DNA from: Nitrososphaerota archaeon
GTDB taxonomy: Archaea > Thermoproteota > Nitrososphaeria > Nitrososphaerales > Nitrosopumilaceae
NCBI GenBank assembly: GCA_030611185.1
Contig: JAUWQG010000034.1
Location: forward strand, 1-8,642
Direction of reading: 5' to 3'
DNA: 8,642 bases
Of the stretch, positions 1 to 6,186 are shown in pieces; position 1 is the stretch's first letter, and each line of letters starts with the position of its first letter. The position numbers and the translations under genes were made by a program. A model generated the notes under the pieces. That model did no database searches. It was given only the letters and a program-made list of their open reading frames with translations, and was not told where the DNA came from.

Positions 1-219
1 TCCATAGATGATACAAACTTACGATCAGATGACAACAACGAAGTTATTACAGAAAGTATCAATGTGAAAATTGATCCAAAAGGTGAAATTAAATTCCTTC
101 AAACCCAACTATCAGAATTAAGACAAGAATTTTTAGATGCAACAAACCTTGATAAGAAGAAATCACTAGTAAATTCTCTAAATGACACGGTCAAAAAAAT
201 TCAAGAACTTACCTACTGA
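1..219 (+). CDS. C-terminal end of an unrecognised protein (5' partial)
   Basis: An open frame runs in from the left edge in frame 1 and stops at TGA 217-219, giving the last 72 residues of a protein whose start lies outside the window. The first part is Asp/Asn-rich and looks like a linker. From about residue 25 the segment is dominated by Lys, Glu, Leu and Ile with heptad-like spacing (for example FLQTQLSELRQEF and LVNSLNDTVKKIQEL), so it is probably an alpha-helical coiled coil at the extreme C-terminus. No catalytic motif is visible and I do not recognise the family. It lies 87 bp upstream of the epimerase gene on the same strand, and that gap carries its own TATA-like element, so the two need not be co-transcribed. 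Confidence 0.7.
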   Translation, partial: SIDDTNLRSDDNNEVITESINVKIDPKGEIKFLQTQLSELRQEFLDATNLDKKKSLVNSLNDTVKKIQELTY

Positions 220-277
220 TAAAAATTATTCTAGAATTAATTAACCAACTTTATGCCCAAAACCTATTCCTAAAGCT

Positions 278-286
278 CTTATTTTA
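278..286 (+). promoter_or_regulatory. Putative TATA box of the nnrE-led operon
   Basis: The T/A-rich element CTTATTTTA is centred about 25 bp before the ATG at 307. This matches the spacing expected for an archaeal TATA box driving a leaderless or nearly leaderless transcript. No Shine-Dalgarno sequence precedes the ATG, which fits. This is inferred from position and composition only. Confidence 0.4.
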
Positions 287-306
287 CATCTGTTTTTTAT
301 CTAATT

Positions 307-951
307 ATGGAAATATCTGTAGATCAAATGTATCAAATAGAAAATAACGGACATGATATGGGATTTTTAAAAAAATTCATGATGGAAAATGCAGGCGCAG
401 CTGCAGTCAAAAGGTTAGCGGAAAAAGTAGATCTTGAAGCAAAGAATGTTTTGATTTTTGTCGGTATGGGAAATAATGGAGGAGATGGCTTGGTAATGGC
501 ACGACATCTATCTGGCTATGGATCAAAGGTAACTGTAGTTTTACTTGGACCTCCGGAGAAAATTAAAACTGAAGAAAGCAATTGGAACTGGTCAATTCTA
601 AAAAAAATGCCTTCGATAAAATTGATTTCTGGAAATGATATCAGTTTTAATTTTAATCCTGATGTGATCATCGATGGGATTTTGGGTACTGGTATTTCTG
701 GTGATATTAAAGAACCATATGCATCTGCAATAAATTACATAAATGAAACAAACTGCTTCAAATTTGCAGTAGATGTTCCATCTGGATTAAATCCTGATAA
801 TGGGGAAACTGCAAATATCTGTGTAAAATCAAACATGACAGTAACATTTCATAAAATGAAAAGAGGCATTCCAAAAAGAAAAGATCTTACAGGTGAACTA
901 TATGCTGAAAAAATTGGAATACCTCCAGAAGCTGAAGAGGGAGTTTTGTGA
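307..951 (+). CDS. nnrE: NAD(P)H-hydrate epimerase (YjeF_N domain)
   Basis: This 214-residue protein is a stand-alone YjeF N-terminal domain. The family epimerises the R and S forms of damaged NADHX and NADPHX so that a separate dehydratase can repair them. The Rossmann-like signature GMGNNGGDG lies at residues 53-61, DGILGTG at 123-129, and the Asp-containing DVPSGLNPDNG segment at 156-166. The length fits a single epimerase domain. The ADP-dependent dehydratase (NnrD) domain that is fused to it in many archaea and bacteria is absent and must be encoded elsewhere if repair is complete. The ATG at 307 is preceded by a TATA-like box at leaderless spacing. The stop codon overlaps the GTG start of the next gene by four bases, so the two are probably translationally coupled. 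Confidence 0.9.
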   Translation: MEISVDQMYQIENNGHDMGFLKKFMMENAGAAAVKRLAEKVDLEAKNVLIFVGMGNNGGDGLVMARHLSGYGSKVTVVLLGPPEKIKTEESNWNWSILKKMPSIKLISGNDISFNFNPDVIIDGILGTGISGDIKEPYASAINYINETNCFKFAVDVPSGLNPDNGETANICVKSNMTVTFHKMKRGIPKRKDLTGELYAEKIGIPPEAEEGVL

Positions 952-1559
952 AAGTACATCAAATTTTAGTTGGAAGTATGCAAAATTTTGCATATGTTGT
1001 TGAAGATGATGATACTGATGAGGCAATTGTAATAGATCCTTCTTGGGACCTTGATAAAATTGAACAAATCATCACTAGAAATAATTTAAAAATAAAATAC
1101 ATTGTAAACACCCATCATCATTTTGATCATACTCTTGGAAATGAGGCTATGGCAAAATCAACTGAAGCTAAAATCATTCAACATGAAGAATCTGATCTAC
1201 AAAATGACATTACTGTTAAAGATGGTGATGTGATTAATTTTGGAAATTCAGAATTACGTATTGTGCATACTCCTGGACATTCTAAGGATAGCATTTGTTT
1301 GATTGGAGATGGGAAAATTTTTTCTGGAGACACACTTTTTGTAGGTAATTGTGGAAGAATTGACCTGCCTGGAGGCAGTGCAAAAGAGCTTTATCATAGT
1401 TTGTTTGATGTCTTGTATTCTCTAGATGATAATCTGACTCTTTATCCTGGGCACAATTATGGGCCATCTGCCATCTCTACGATTGGGAAGGAAAAAACTA
1501 CAAATCTTGTAATGCAAAGAAGGACTGAAAAAGAATTTCTTGATATGATGGGACAGTGA
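948..1559 (+). CDS. Metallo-beta-lactamase-fold hydrolase, glyoxalase II-like
   Basis: This 203-residue single-domain protein carries the whole metallo-beta-lactamase metal-site set. HHHFDH at 56-61 gives the HxHxDH motif (H56, H58, D60, H61). H111 lies in HTPGH, D128 in SGD, and H169 in YPGHNYG. The layout is that of the hydroxyacylglutathione hydrolase (GloB)-like group, which hydrolyses thioesters using a two-metal centre. Archaea generally lack glutathione, so the true thiol or substrate is unknown and the protein should not be called a confirmed glyoxalase II. No signal peptide is seen, so it is cytoplasmic. It starts with GTG at 948, inside the stop of the epimerase gene, with a GAGG/GGAG purine stretch just upstream serving as ribosome-binding site. 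A persulfide dioxygenase-like role is an alternative. Confidence 0.85.
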   Translation: MKVHQILVGSMQNFAYVVEDDDTDEAIVIDPSWDLDKIEQIITRNNLKIKYIVNTHHHFDHTLGNEAMAKSTEAKIIQHEESDLQNDITVKDGDVINFGNSELRIVHTPGHSKDSICLIGDGKIFSGDTLFVGNCGRIDLPGGSAKELYHSLFDVLYSLDDNLTLYPGHNYGPSAISTIGKEKTTNLVMQRRTEKEFLDMMGQ

Positions 1560-1564
1560 AGTGA

Positions 1565-2629
1565 TTGAATGATTTTGAATTTTTTGGAAATATCAAAAAT
1601 GCCGAAAATTTTATAGACAGAATTAAAGATAAAAATTTTTTATTTTCATTTGTTATTTCATACACTGAAACCTCTGAAATTCCAGGAATAACTTTTGCAG
1701 GTGCTGATAAGGATTCTATCAAATACACTCCTCCAGCTGATGCTGAATATCTTTACTATGGTAATTGTAAGACCATTGATAAAATTCCAATGACTCCAGA
1801 CGGAAAACCTACACCTGCACTACTCACAAAGACTGCGCTTGAATCCTCTAGTATTCCACATATTGTAATTAATGCTGGAAGTAAAATTGCTCCTCAATTA
1901 CCTTTCATTCAAACAGGATTATCTCCTGGAAAAAATATTTCAGTCAGTCCGGCATTAACTAGCTCTGAAGTCTCTCAAGCAGTAAATTATGGAAGAATTG
2001 TTGGAAGAACTCTAGCATCGCTTACTGATTGTTTGATAATTGGCGAAAGTATTCCAGGAGGAACTACTACTGCTCTGGCTGTACTGAAAGCCTTTGGATA
2101 TAAAGCAAAAGTGAGCTCTAGCATTCCAAACAATCCTGTTATTTTAAAAAATCAAATTGCAAGTATGGCATTAGAAGGATTAGATTCAGATAACCCATAT
2201 GACATAATTGCCAAGGTTGGTGATCCAATGATTCCTTTTGTAACAGGCATGCTCAGCTCTGCTTCAGAAATTAATCCAGTAATGTTGGCAGGTGGGACAC
2301 AAATGACGGCGGTTTTAGCTTTTGCATCTAAAATTGGATTTAATGAAAAGAATACAGCAATTGGAACTACTTGTTATATTTCAGATGACAAAAGTGCAAA
2401 CTTCAAAAACTTGGTGTCTGAAATTGCCGATATTCCAGCAATAGCCGTAAATCCACGCCTAGAAAATTCTTCATTTCCTGGATTAAGGGCATTCTCAGAG
2501 GGGTTTGCAAAAGAGGGTGTCGGTGCTGGTGGAAGTATGATTGCCTCAATGCTAAAAACCAAAAATGATTCTTCAAAATTTTTAGAGCTAGCTGAAAAAG
2601 AATATTACAGAATATTTACTTCACTGTAA
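1565..2629 (+). CDS. CobT-like phosphoribosyltransferase (UPF0284 family)
   Basis: This 354-residue cytoplasmic protein resembles the archaeal family related to nicotinate-nucleotide:dimethylbenzimidazole phosphoribosyltransferase (CobT), which activates the lower ligand of cobamides. Recognisable parts include the N-terminal TPDGKPTPALLT segment, INAGSK near 114-119, the glycine-rich GESIPGGTTTALAVLKAFGY block, AGGTQMTAVLAF in the middle, and KEGVGAGG at 316-323. E317 in that last motif is placed like the catalytic Glu317 of Salmonella CobT. The start is TTG at 1565, five bases after the previous stop; no in-frame ATG was seen close to it. Ammonia-oxidising archaea are known cobalamin producers, so a role in nucleotide-loop assembly is plausible but is inferred from family. 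The 3' end overlaps the convergent glmS by 14 bp. Confidence 0.8.
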   Translation: MNDFEFFGNIKNAENFIDRIKDKNFLFSFVISYTETSEIPGITFAGADKDSIKYTPPADAEYLYYGNCKTIDKIPMTPDGKPTPALLTKTALESSSIPHIVINAGSKIAPQLPFIQTGLSPGKNISVSPALTSSEVSQAVNYGRIVGRTLASLTDCLIIGESIPGGTTTALAVLKAFGYKAKVSSSIPNNPVILKNQIASMALEGLDSDNPYDIIAKVGDPMIPFVTGMLSSASEINPVMLAGGTQMTAVLAFASKIGFNEKNTAIGTTCYISDDKSANFKNLVSEIADIPAIAVNPRLENSSFPGLRAFSEGFAKEGVGAGGSMIASMLKTKNDSSKFLELAEKEYYRIFTSL

Positions 2630-4376
2630 CTGATTTTGCTAAATTTCTTGGATAATCAGGATCAGTATTTTTTTCGAGTGCAGCATAATATGAAAGCAGT
2701 TGAATAGGAATCGTTTCTGAAATTGGATAAGTTAATTCATTTGTTTTTGGAATTTTTATCCAATAGTCATACACATCACTATTTTTATCAGAAATTCCAA
2801 TTATTTTTGCACCACGCGCTTTAATCTCCCTACCGCTTGTCAGTGTATCTTGATATGTTGAATCCTCGGGATTTATAAGAATTACAAAAACATTTGAATC
2901 CATCAATGCAAGAGGACCATGTTTTAATTCCCCTCCTGCAATTCCTTCTGCATGAATATATGTAAGCTCTTTAATTTTTAATGCTGATTCTATTGCTATT
3001 GGATAATGTATCCCTCTTCCAAGAACGTAAATATCTGATATCTCTTTGATTTCATTGGCAATTTTTTTGATATTGTTGTGTTCCTCAAGAATTTTTGAAA
3101 TCGAAGATGAAATTTCTTCAAAATTAATTTCAATTTTTTCATTACTCATTTCTTGAATAATTTTATACAAAACAATTAACTGTGAGGTAAAGCTCTTGGT
3201 GGCAGCTACTCCGATTTCAGGACCACAGTTCATCCCAATTACAATATCTGATTCCCTAGCTAAAGTAGAGGTTAAGGAATTGATTATTGATATAATTTTA
3301 CAATTTGCTTTTTTTGCAATGTTGACGGCTTCTAACACATCTGCACTTTCCCCACTTTGTGATATGGCAACTAAAATTGAATTAGGCTCAATACTATCTG
3401 GGAAAAATTGCAATTCACTTGAAAGTATAGACTCTGTCTTTATTTTAGCATATTTTGAAAAAAGATACTTTGCTACGAGTGAAGCATTATGACTTGTTCC
3501 ACTACCCGTGAGGTAGATATTTTTTGCATGTTTTAGGTAATCTGAAGTCTCTTTAATTGCCTCCATTGTACTTTCTCCTGCCTTGAATATTGTCTCTGGC
3601 TGCTCAGAAATTTCTTTCAAGGTAAAGTGAGCATAATCTCCTTTGTAAACATCGGCAAATTCTTTAGACACCTTAGTTATCTGAGGTTTTATTTCGTTTC
3701 CATCATAATCTAAAATTTGTAATTTATCTTGATCAATTAAAACTAAATTTCCATTATCTATGTAGATTGCATCATCTGTCTGTTCAATAAATCCCAAAAC
3801 ATCACTTGAAAGAAAATAATTTTTCTTTCCCACTCCTATAATTAACGGTTCATGAAATCTAGCTGCTGCTAATTGACCATTATCAAACATTGCAATAAAA
3901 GAATAATGACCCTTTAATTCTGATACTGTTTTCATCATTGTATTTTTTATATTTTTTGAAATTTCATAATTTTTTTGTAAAAGATTGGCTATTACCTCAC
4001 TATCTGTATCACTTTGAAAATCATACCCTTCTTTTTTTAAATCATCTTTTAGTTCATCAAAATTCTCTATTATTCCATTATGTACAATTGCAATTTTTCC
4101 TGAGTTACTAGGATGTGGGTGTGCATTAAACTCTGTGACTTTTCCATGAGTTGCCCATCTAGTATGACCTATTCCAATTTTTCCAGGCAAATTATCCAGA
4201 TGAACTTTAGAGTTTACTTCTGCAACTTTTCCAACTCCTTTCTTTAGTTGTATTTGACTATTGAATTCAGTTGCAACCCCCACACTGTCATACCCTCTAT
4301 ACTCCATTCTTTTCAGTCCTTTGACAATTATTGGAGCTGCATTATCATCTCCAGTATAGCCTATGATTGAACACAT
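2616..4376 (-). CDS. glmS: Glutamine--fructose-6-phosphate aminotransferase (isomerising)
   Basis: This 586-residue enzyme makes glucosamine-6-phosphate from fructose-6-phosphate and glutamine, the first step toward UDP-N-acetylglucosamine for glycans and N-glycosylation. The N-terminal class II glutamine amidotransferase domain (about 2-215) begins MCSIIGY, with nucleophile Cys2 exposed after Met removal. It continues with HTRWATHG at 71-78, HNG at 99-101 and the substrate-loop Asp125. Two sugar-isomerase (SIS) domains follow: the first has GSGTSHNA at 291-298 and SQSGES at 339-344; the second has HAEGIAGGELKHGP at 475-488. The C-terminus YPRNLAKSVTVK contains the conserved lysine of the family. 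The length is close to the bacterial enzyme of about 609 residues. It lies 53 bp downstream of rps4 behind its own TATA-like element, and its stop overlaps the convergent CobT-like gene. Confidence 0.96.
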   Translation of the reverse strand: MCSIIGYTGDDNAAPIIVKGLKRMEYRGYDSVGVATEFNSQIQLKKGVGKVAEVNSKVHLDNLPGKIGIGHTRWATHGKVTEFNAHPHPSNSGKIAIVHNGIIENFDELKDDLKKEGYDFQSDTDSEVIANLLQKNYEISKNIKNTMMKTVSELKGHYSFIAMFDNGQLAAARFHEPLIIGVGKKNYFLSSDVLGFIEQTDDAIYIDNGNLVLIDQDKLQILDYDGNEIKPQITKVSKEFADVYKGDYAHFTLKEISEQPETIFKAGESTMEAIKETSDYLKHAKNIYLTGSGTSHNASLVAKYLFSKYAKIKTESILSSELQFFPDSIEPNSILVAISQSGESADVLEAVNIAKKANCKIISIINSLTSTLARESDIVIGMNCGPEIGVAATKSFTSQLIVLYKIIQEMSNEKIEINFEEISSSISKILEEHNNIKKIANEIKEISDIYVLGRGIHYPIAIESALKIKELTYIHAEGIAGGELKHGPLALMDSNVFVILINPEDSTYQDTLTSGREIKARGAKIIGISDKNSDVYDYWIKIPKTNELTYPISETIPIQLLSYYAALEKNTDPDYPRNLAKSVTVK

Positions 4377-4401
4377 AATTGATCTACTTTCAAGTAATGG
4401 G

Positions 4402-4410
4402 TTATTTACT
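4402..4410 (-). promoter_or_regulatory. Putative TATA box of glmS
   Basis: On the minus strand AGTAAATAA is centred about 30 bp before the glmS ATG (4376). This suggests that glmS has its own start of transcription with a leader of only a few bases, besides any read-through from rps13-rps4. Inferred from position and composition. Confidence 0.4.
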
Positions 4411-4429
4411 GATTAGCTTATTTTTGTAA

Positions 4430-5083
4430 TTAATCTGTTGAAGATTTTTCACTCTTTGTCTCAGGGGTTTCAGATTGAGGTTTTGGTTGAGTTGTTGTAT
4501 TCTCTGAAGTTTCAGGCTTACTTTCCTCTGAATTCTCAGATGCACTTTCAACTTCTGAGTTAGATTTTGCTTCAGCCTTTTTACTTTTTTCTAAAATTTC
4601 TGGGAATTTTGACTCTGGAGTAAATTGAATATTGCCTTCTTCGGCTGTGTTTACTGTATATGATGGAATGTTTATCACTCTATCACCAATCATTATGTGG
4701 CCATGGACTACTGCCTGTCTTGCTTGATAAGGAGTTTGAAATCCAAATTTCTTGTGAACCAGTGTTTGTAATCGCCTTGTCAGCAAATCTTCAACTTCAA
4801 GATTTAACACATCATCTAAAGTTGCATCACTGCTTACTAATCCAATCTTCGTTAAAGATTTCATTAATATCGGTTCTTTCTCTTCTCGAATATCTTGTTG
4901 TAAAGCAAGTAACGATCTTGCTTGATGTCTTACACTGGATAATTTTGTATGTGCTTTCCACAATTCTTTTTTTGTTCTTAACCCAAATGTTCCAAGAGTT
5001 TTCAACTCTGCCATCTTCAATTCATAATTTAACGGCCTTTTTGGTTTTCTCCATGTCTTTCGTGGATATTTAGGATCTCCCAT
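4430..5083 (-). CDS. rps4: Small-subunit ribosomal protein S4 (archaeal uS4) with acidic/Ser-rich tail
   Basis: This 217-residue protein is an archaeal uS4, a primary 16S rRNA-binding protein of the small ribosomal subunit. The N-terminus MGDPKYPRKTWRKPKRP is diagnostic of archaeal S4. The S4 RNA-binding domain spans about 103-160 (RRLQTLVHKKFGF, ARQAVVHGHIMIGDRVINIPSY). After about residue 167 comes a roughly 50-residue low-complexity tail rich in Ser, Glu, Thr, Pro and Asn that is presumably disordered; most archaeal S4 proteins end near 180 residues. The ATG at 5083 has a clear Shine-Dalgarno sequence (AGGTGA on the minus strand) that overlaps the stop of rps13, so the two are co-transcribed and probably translationally coupled. 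In most archaea rps11 and rpoD follow; here glmS does. Confidence 0.95.
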   Translation of the reverse strand: MGDPKYPRKTWRKPKRPLNYELKMAELKTLGTFGLRTKKELWKAHTKLSSVRHQARSLLALQQDIREEKEPILMKSLTKIGLVSSDATLDDVLNLEVEDLLTRRLQTLVHKKFGFQTPYQARQAVVHGHIMIGDRVINIPSYTVNTAEEGNIQFTPESKFPEILEKSKKAEAKSNSEVESASENSEESKPETSENTTTQPKPQSETPETKSEKSSTD

Positions 5084-5092
5084 TTATTTCAC

Positions 5093-5683
5093 CTATTTTT
5101 TTTTCTCCGCTGATTCTTTCTTTGCCGGTGCAGCTGTTGTAGCTGCCGGTGTATCTGTTGTAGCTGCTGGTGCACCTGCTTCTCCAGTTGGTGCTGCTAC
5201 AGCTCCTGGTCCGCCTGACTTCACTGGAGCTACTTTTCCTCCTTTGGCAACGCCAACAGCTCCACCTTTTCTTCCTGTACATCTAGTTCTTTGCCCTCTT
5301 ACTTTGAGTCCGTACATGTGACGGTAGCCTCTCCAACTGCTGGTAATTCTTTCTCTTTCAATATCATTTCTTAGTGTAAAATCAATGTCTGAAGTTAAAA
5401 TATGAATGTCGTTTCCTGTTTCAACATCTTTCCTTCTGTTTAAGAACCATTGAGGAAAATTTGAAGAACTTGGATCTGTAATTAATTTTTCAATTGCCTG
5501 AACATCAGAGTCAGTCAAATATCCGACATTAGAATTAGGATTAATTTTTAAGGTATCTAAAATGGCTGTAGCAAAATTATATCCAATTCCCTTAATCTGG
5601 GTTAATCCTATAGTAAGCTTCTTTTCTCCAGGAATATCATTTCCCACTATCCTAACAATGTGATTATATTCTTGAGTACTCAA
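5093..5683 (-). CDS. rps13: Small-subunit ribosomal protein S13 (archaeal uS13) with Ala/Pro/Lys-rich tail
   Basis: This 196-residue protein is an archaeal uS13, which sits in the head of the small subunit and contacts tRNA and the large subunit. Visible features are the helix-two-turns-helix region around LTQIKGIGYNFATAIL (27-42), the middle segment PQWFLNRRKDVETG (77-90) and the C-terminal signature HMYGLKVRGQRTRCTGRKG (122-140). Archaeal homologues normally end near 150 residues. This one adds about 45 residues of Ala, Pro, Gly, Thr and Lys, including a 7-residue tandem repeat. The start is TTG at 5683: no ATG occurs in frame back to the upstream TGA, and a TATA-like box lies about 30 bp before it. 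The start codon lies inside a 14-bp perfect palindrome. It is the first gene of the rps13-rps4 unit. Confidence 0.94.
   Translation of the reverse strand: MSTQEYNHIVRIVGNDIPGEKKLTIGLTQIKGIGYNFATAILDTLKINPNSNVGYLTDSDVQAIEKLITDPSSSNFPQWFLNRRKDVETGNDIHILTSDIDFTLRNDIERERITSSWRGYRHMYGLKVRGQRTRCTGRKGGAVGVAKGGKVAPVKSGGPGAVAAPTGEAGAPAATTDTPAATTAAPAKKESAEKKK
5134..5172 (-). repeat. 21-bp tandem duplication inside the rps13 tail
   Basis: The 18-bp unit at 5134-5151 recurs at 5155-5172 with one mismatch (CTGTTGTAGCTGCCGGTG versus CTGTTGTAGCTGCTGGTG on the plus strand). The period is 21 bp, exactly seven codons. It encodes the repeated PAATT in the S13 tail (PAATTDT then PAATTAA). In-frame repeat expansion of this kind is a likely source of the low-complexity tail. 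Confidence 0.8.
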
Positions 5684-5903
5684 GTATTCAAAAATTCTAG
5701 ATTTCCCCGATAAAAACCATGCTAGGCGTCACCTTGCCATATTCACAACAAAACTACTCAGAAATATTTGATATTTTCTCAATTTCTATGATGATAAATC
5801 ACGACTTGCTAATTAATTCATAATAATTGGTCTTTGAATTTGAGATGAAATTTCCTCTGATTTCATTTATATTCCTCAACTCTCTACCACAATTCTTAGG
5901 TAT
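5684..5903. other. Non-coding stretch upstream of rps13
   Basis: Apart from the rps13 promoter region at its left end, I see no gene in these 220 bases. A 7-bp inverted repeat with an 8-nt spacer (ATGAAAT at 5845-5851, ATTTCAT at 5860-5866) is present, but no T-tract follows it. A C-box-like ATGATGA at 5788-5794 lacks the rest of a box C/D RNA. The DtxR-like palindrome at 5896-5911 begins at the right edge. Together with the small ORF and its upstream region, the gap between rps13 and the winged-helix gene is 503 bp. Confidence 0.5.
5709..5718 (-). promoter_or_regulatory. Putative TATA box of the rps13-rps4 operon
   Basis: The minus strand reads GGTTTTTATC, centred about 30 bp before the TTG start at 5683. 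This predicts a leader of only about four bases. Inferred from position and composition. Confidence 0.4.
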
Positions 5904-5911
5904 TTACCTAA
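5896..5911. promoter_or_regulatory. 16-bp palindrome resembling a DtxR-type operator
   Basis: TTAGGTATTTACCTAA has 7-bp complementary arms (5896-5902 and 5905-5911) around TT. TTAGG/CCTAA half-sites are the hallmark of DtxR/IdeR-type metal-dependent repressor operators, although the classical box has wider half-site spacing. It straddles the stop codon of the small Cys-rich ORF and is not close to any evident promoter, so a hairpin at the transcript end is an equal possibility. Confidence 0.35.
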
Positions 5912-6056
5912 AGTCAGAATCTTTTGTCCAATTTTTACCTTGAATATTCCATTGGTTACACTTGCAGCATTTCTTTATTCCAATTCTGGCATCCACATCT
6001 ATACAGAAACAATGAATTCCTTTACCTGAAGGATCTCTAGTGCATAATTTCTGCAT
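5904..6056 (-). CDS. Candidate small Cys-rich (zinc-ribbon-like) protein, 50 aa
   Basis: An ATG at 6056-6054 opens a 50-codon frame that ends at TAA 5906-5904 on the minus strand. The product has six cysteines: C5, then HCFC (C16, C18), then KCCKC (C30, C31, C33). It also has two tryptophans and the stretches CTRDPSGKGIHCFC and KCCKCNQWNIQGKNW. Paired CxC motifs about a dozen residues apart suggest a small metal-binding (zinc-ribbon or zinc-finger) protein, and the basic, Trp-containing C-terminal half would suit nucleic-acid or protein binding. No signal peptide or membrane segment is seen. A TATA-like CATATTAAGA on the minus strand lies about 26 bp before the ATG, the right place for a leaderless transcript. 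I do not recognise the family. At this length the frame could still be chance; the cysteine pattern and promoter are the main arguments that it is real. Confidence 0.5.
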   Translation of the reverse strand: MQKLCTRDPSGKGIHCFCIDVDARIGIKKCCKCNQWNIQGKNWTKDSDFR

Positions 6057-6076
6057 TAATATGAATAGAATTATTT

Positions 6077-6086
6077 TCTTAATATG
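6077..6086 (-). promoter_or_regulatory. Putative TATA box of the small Cys-rich ORF
   Basis: The minus strand reads ACATATTAAG, centred about 26 bp upstream of the ATG at 6056, the spacing seen for leaderless archaeal genes. Inferred from position and composition only. Confidence 0.3.
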
Positions 6087-6109
6087 TTATTTGTAATAAT
6101 TTTTATTGA

Positions 6110-6131
6110 ATTTGGAATGTTATTTCCAAAT
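6110..6131. repeat. 8-bp perfect inverted repeat with 6-nt spacer upstream of the winged-helix gene
   Basis: ATTTGGAA (6110-6117) and TTCCAAAT (6124-6131) are exact reverse complements separated by TGTTAT. The element ends 55 bp before the ATG at 6187, just upstream of the likely TATA region. A second, weaker inverted repeat (AGATG at 6132-6136, CATCT at 6144-6148) follows immediately. This is the usual place for a transcription-factor site, possibly autoregulation by the adjacent winged-helix protein. No T-tract follows, so a terminator is less likely. Confidence 0.5.
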
Positions 6132-6186
6132 AGATGTTTTAAGCATCTTAGAAAGGTTATTAGTTTACAATTGACCAAAGAAAAAA

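Noticed and set aside
228..237. 10-bp palindrome ATTCTAGAAT as a terminator after the first gene
   Set aside because: The stem is too short, with no T-tract following; this length is expected by chance in a window of this size.
4660..5073. 137-codon plus-strand ORF opposite rps4
   Set aside because: It is the antisense shadow of rps4, whose identity is certain; the translated product is Leu/Ser-rich without motifs.
5070..5282. Arg/Ser/Cys-rich 70-codon minus-strand ORF overlapping the rps13 tail
   Set aside because: It is an out-of-frame reading of the rps13 tail; the composition comes from the frame shift of the repetitive Ala/Pro codons.
5788..5860. Possible box C/D guide RNA (ATGATGA C box, CTGA D box)
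   Set aside because: No terminal stem, no proper internal C'/D' pair, and the spacing to the D box leaves too little room for a guide; such short motifs are common in AT-rich DNA.
5684..6186. tRNA or other structured RNA in the 503-bp gap
   Set aside because: No T-loop consensus, no acceptor-stem pairing and no GC-rich island was found by eye.
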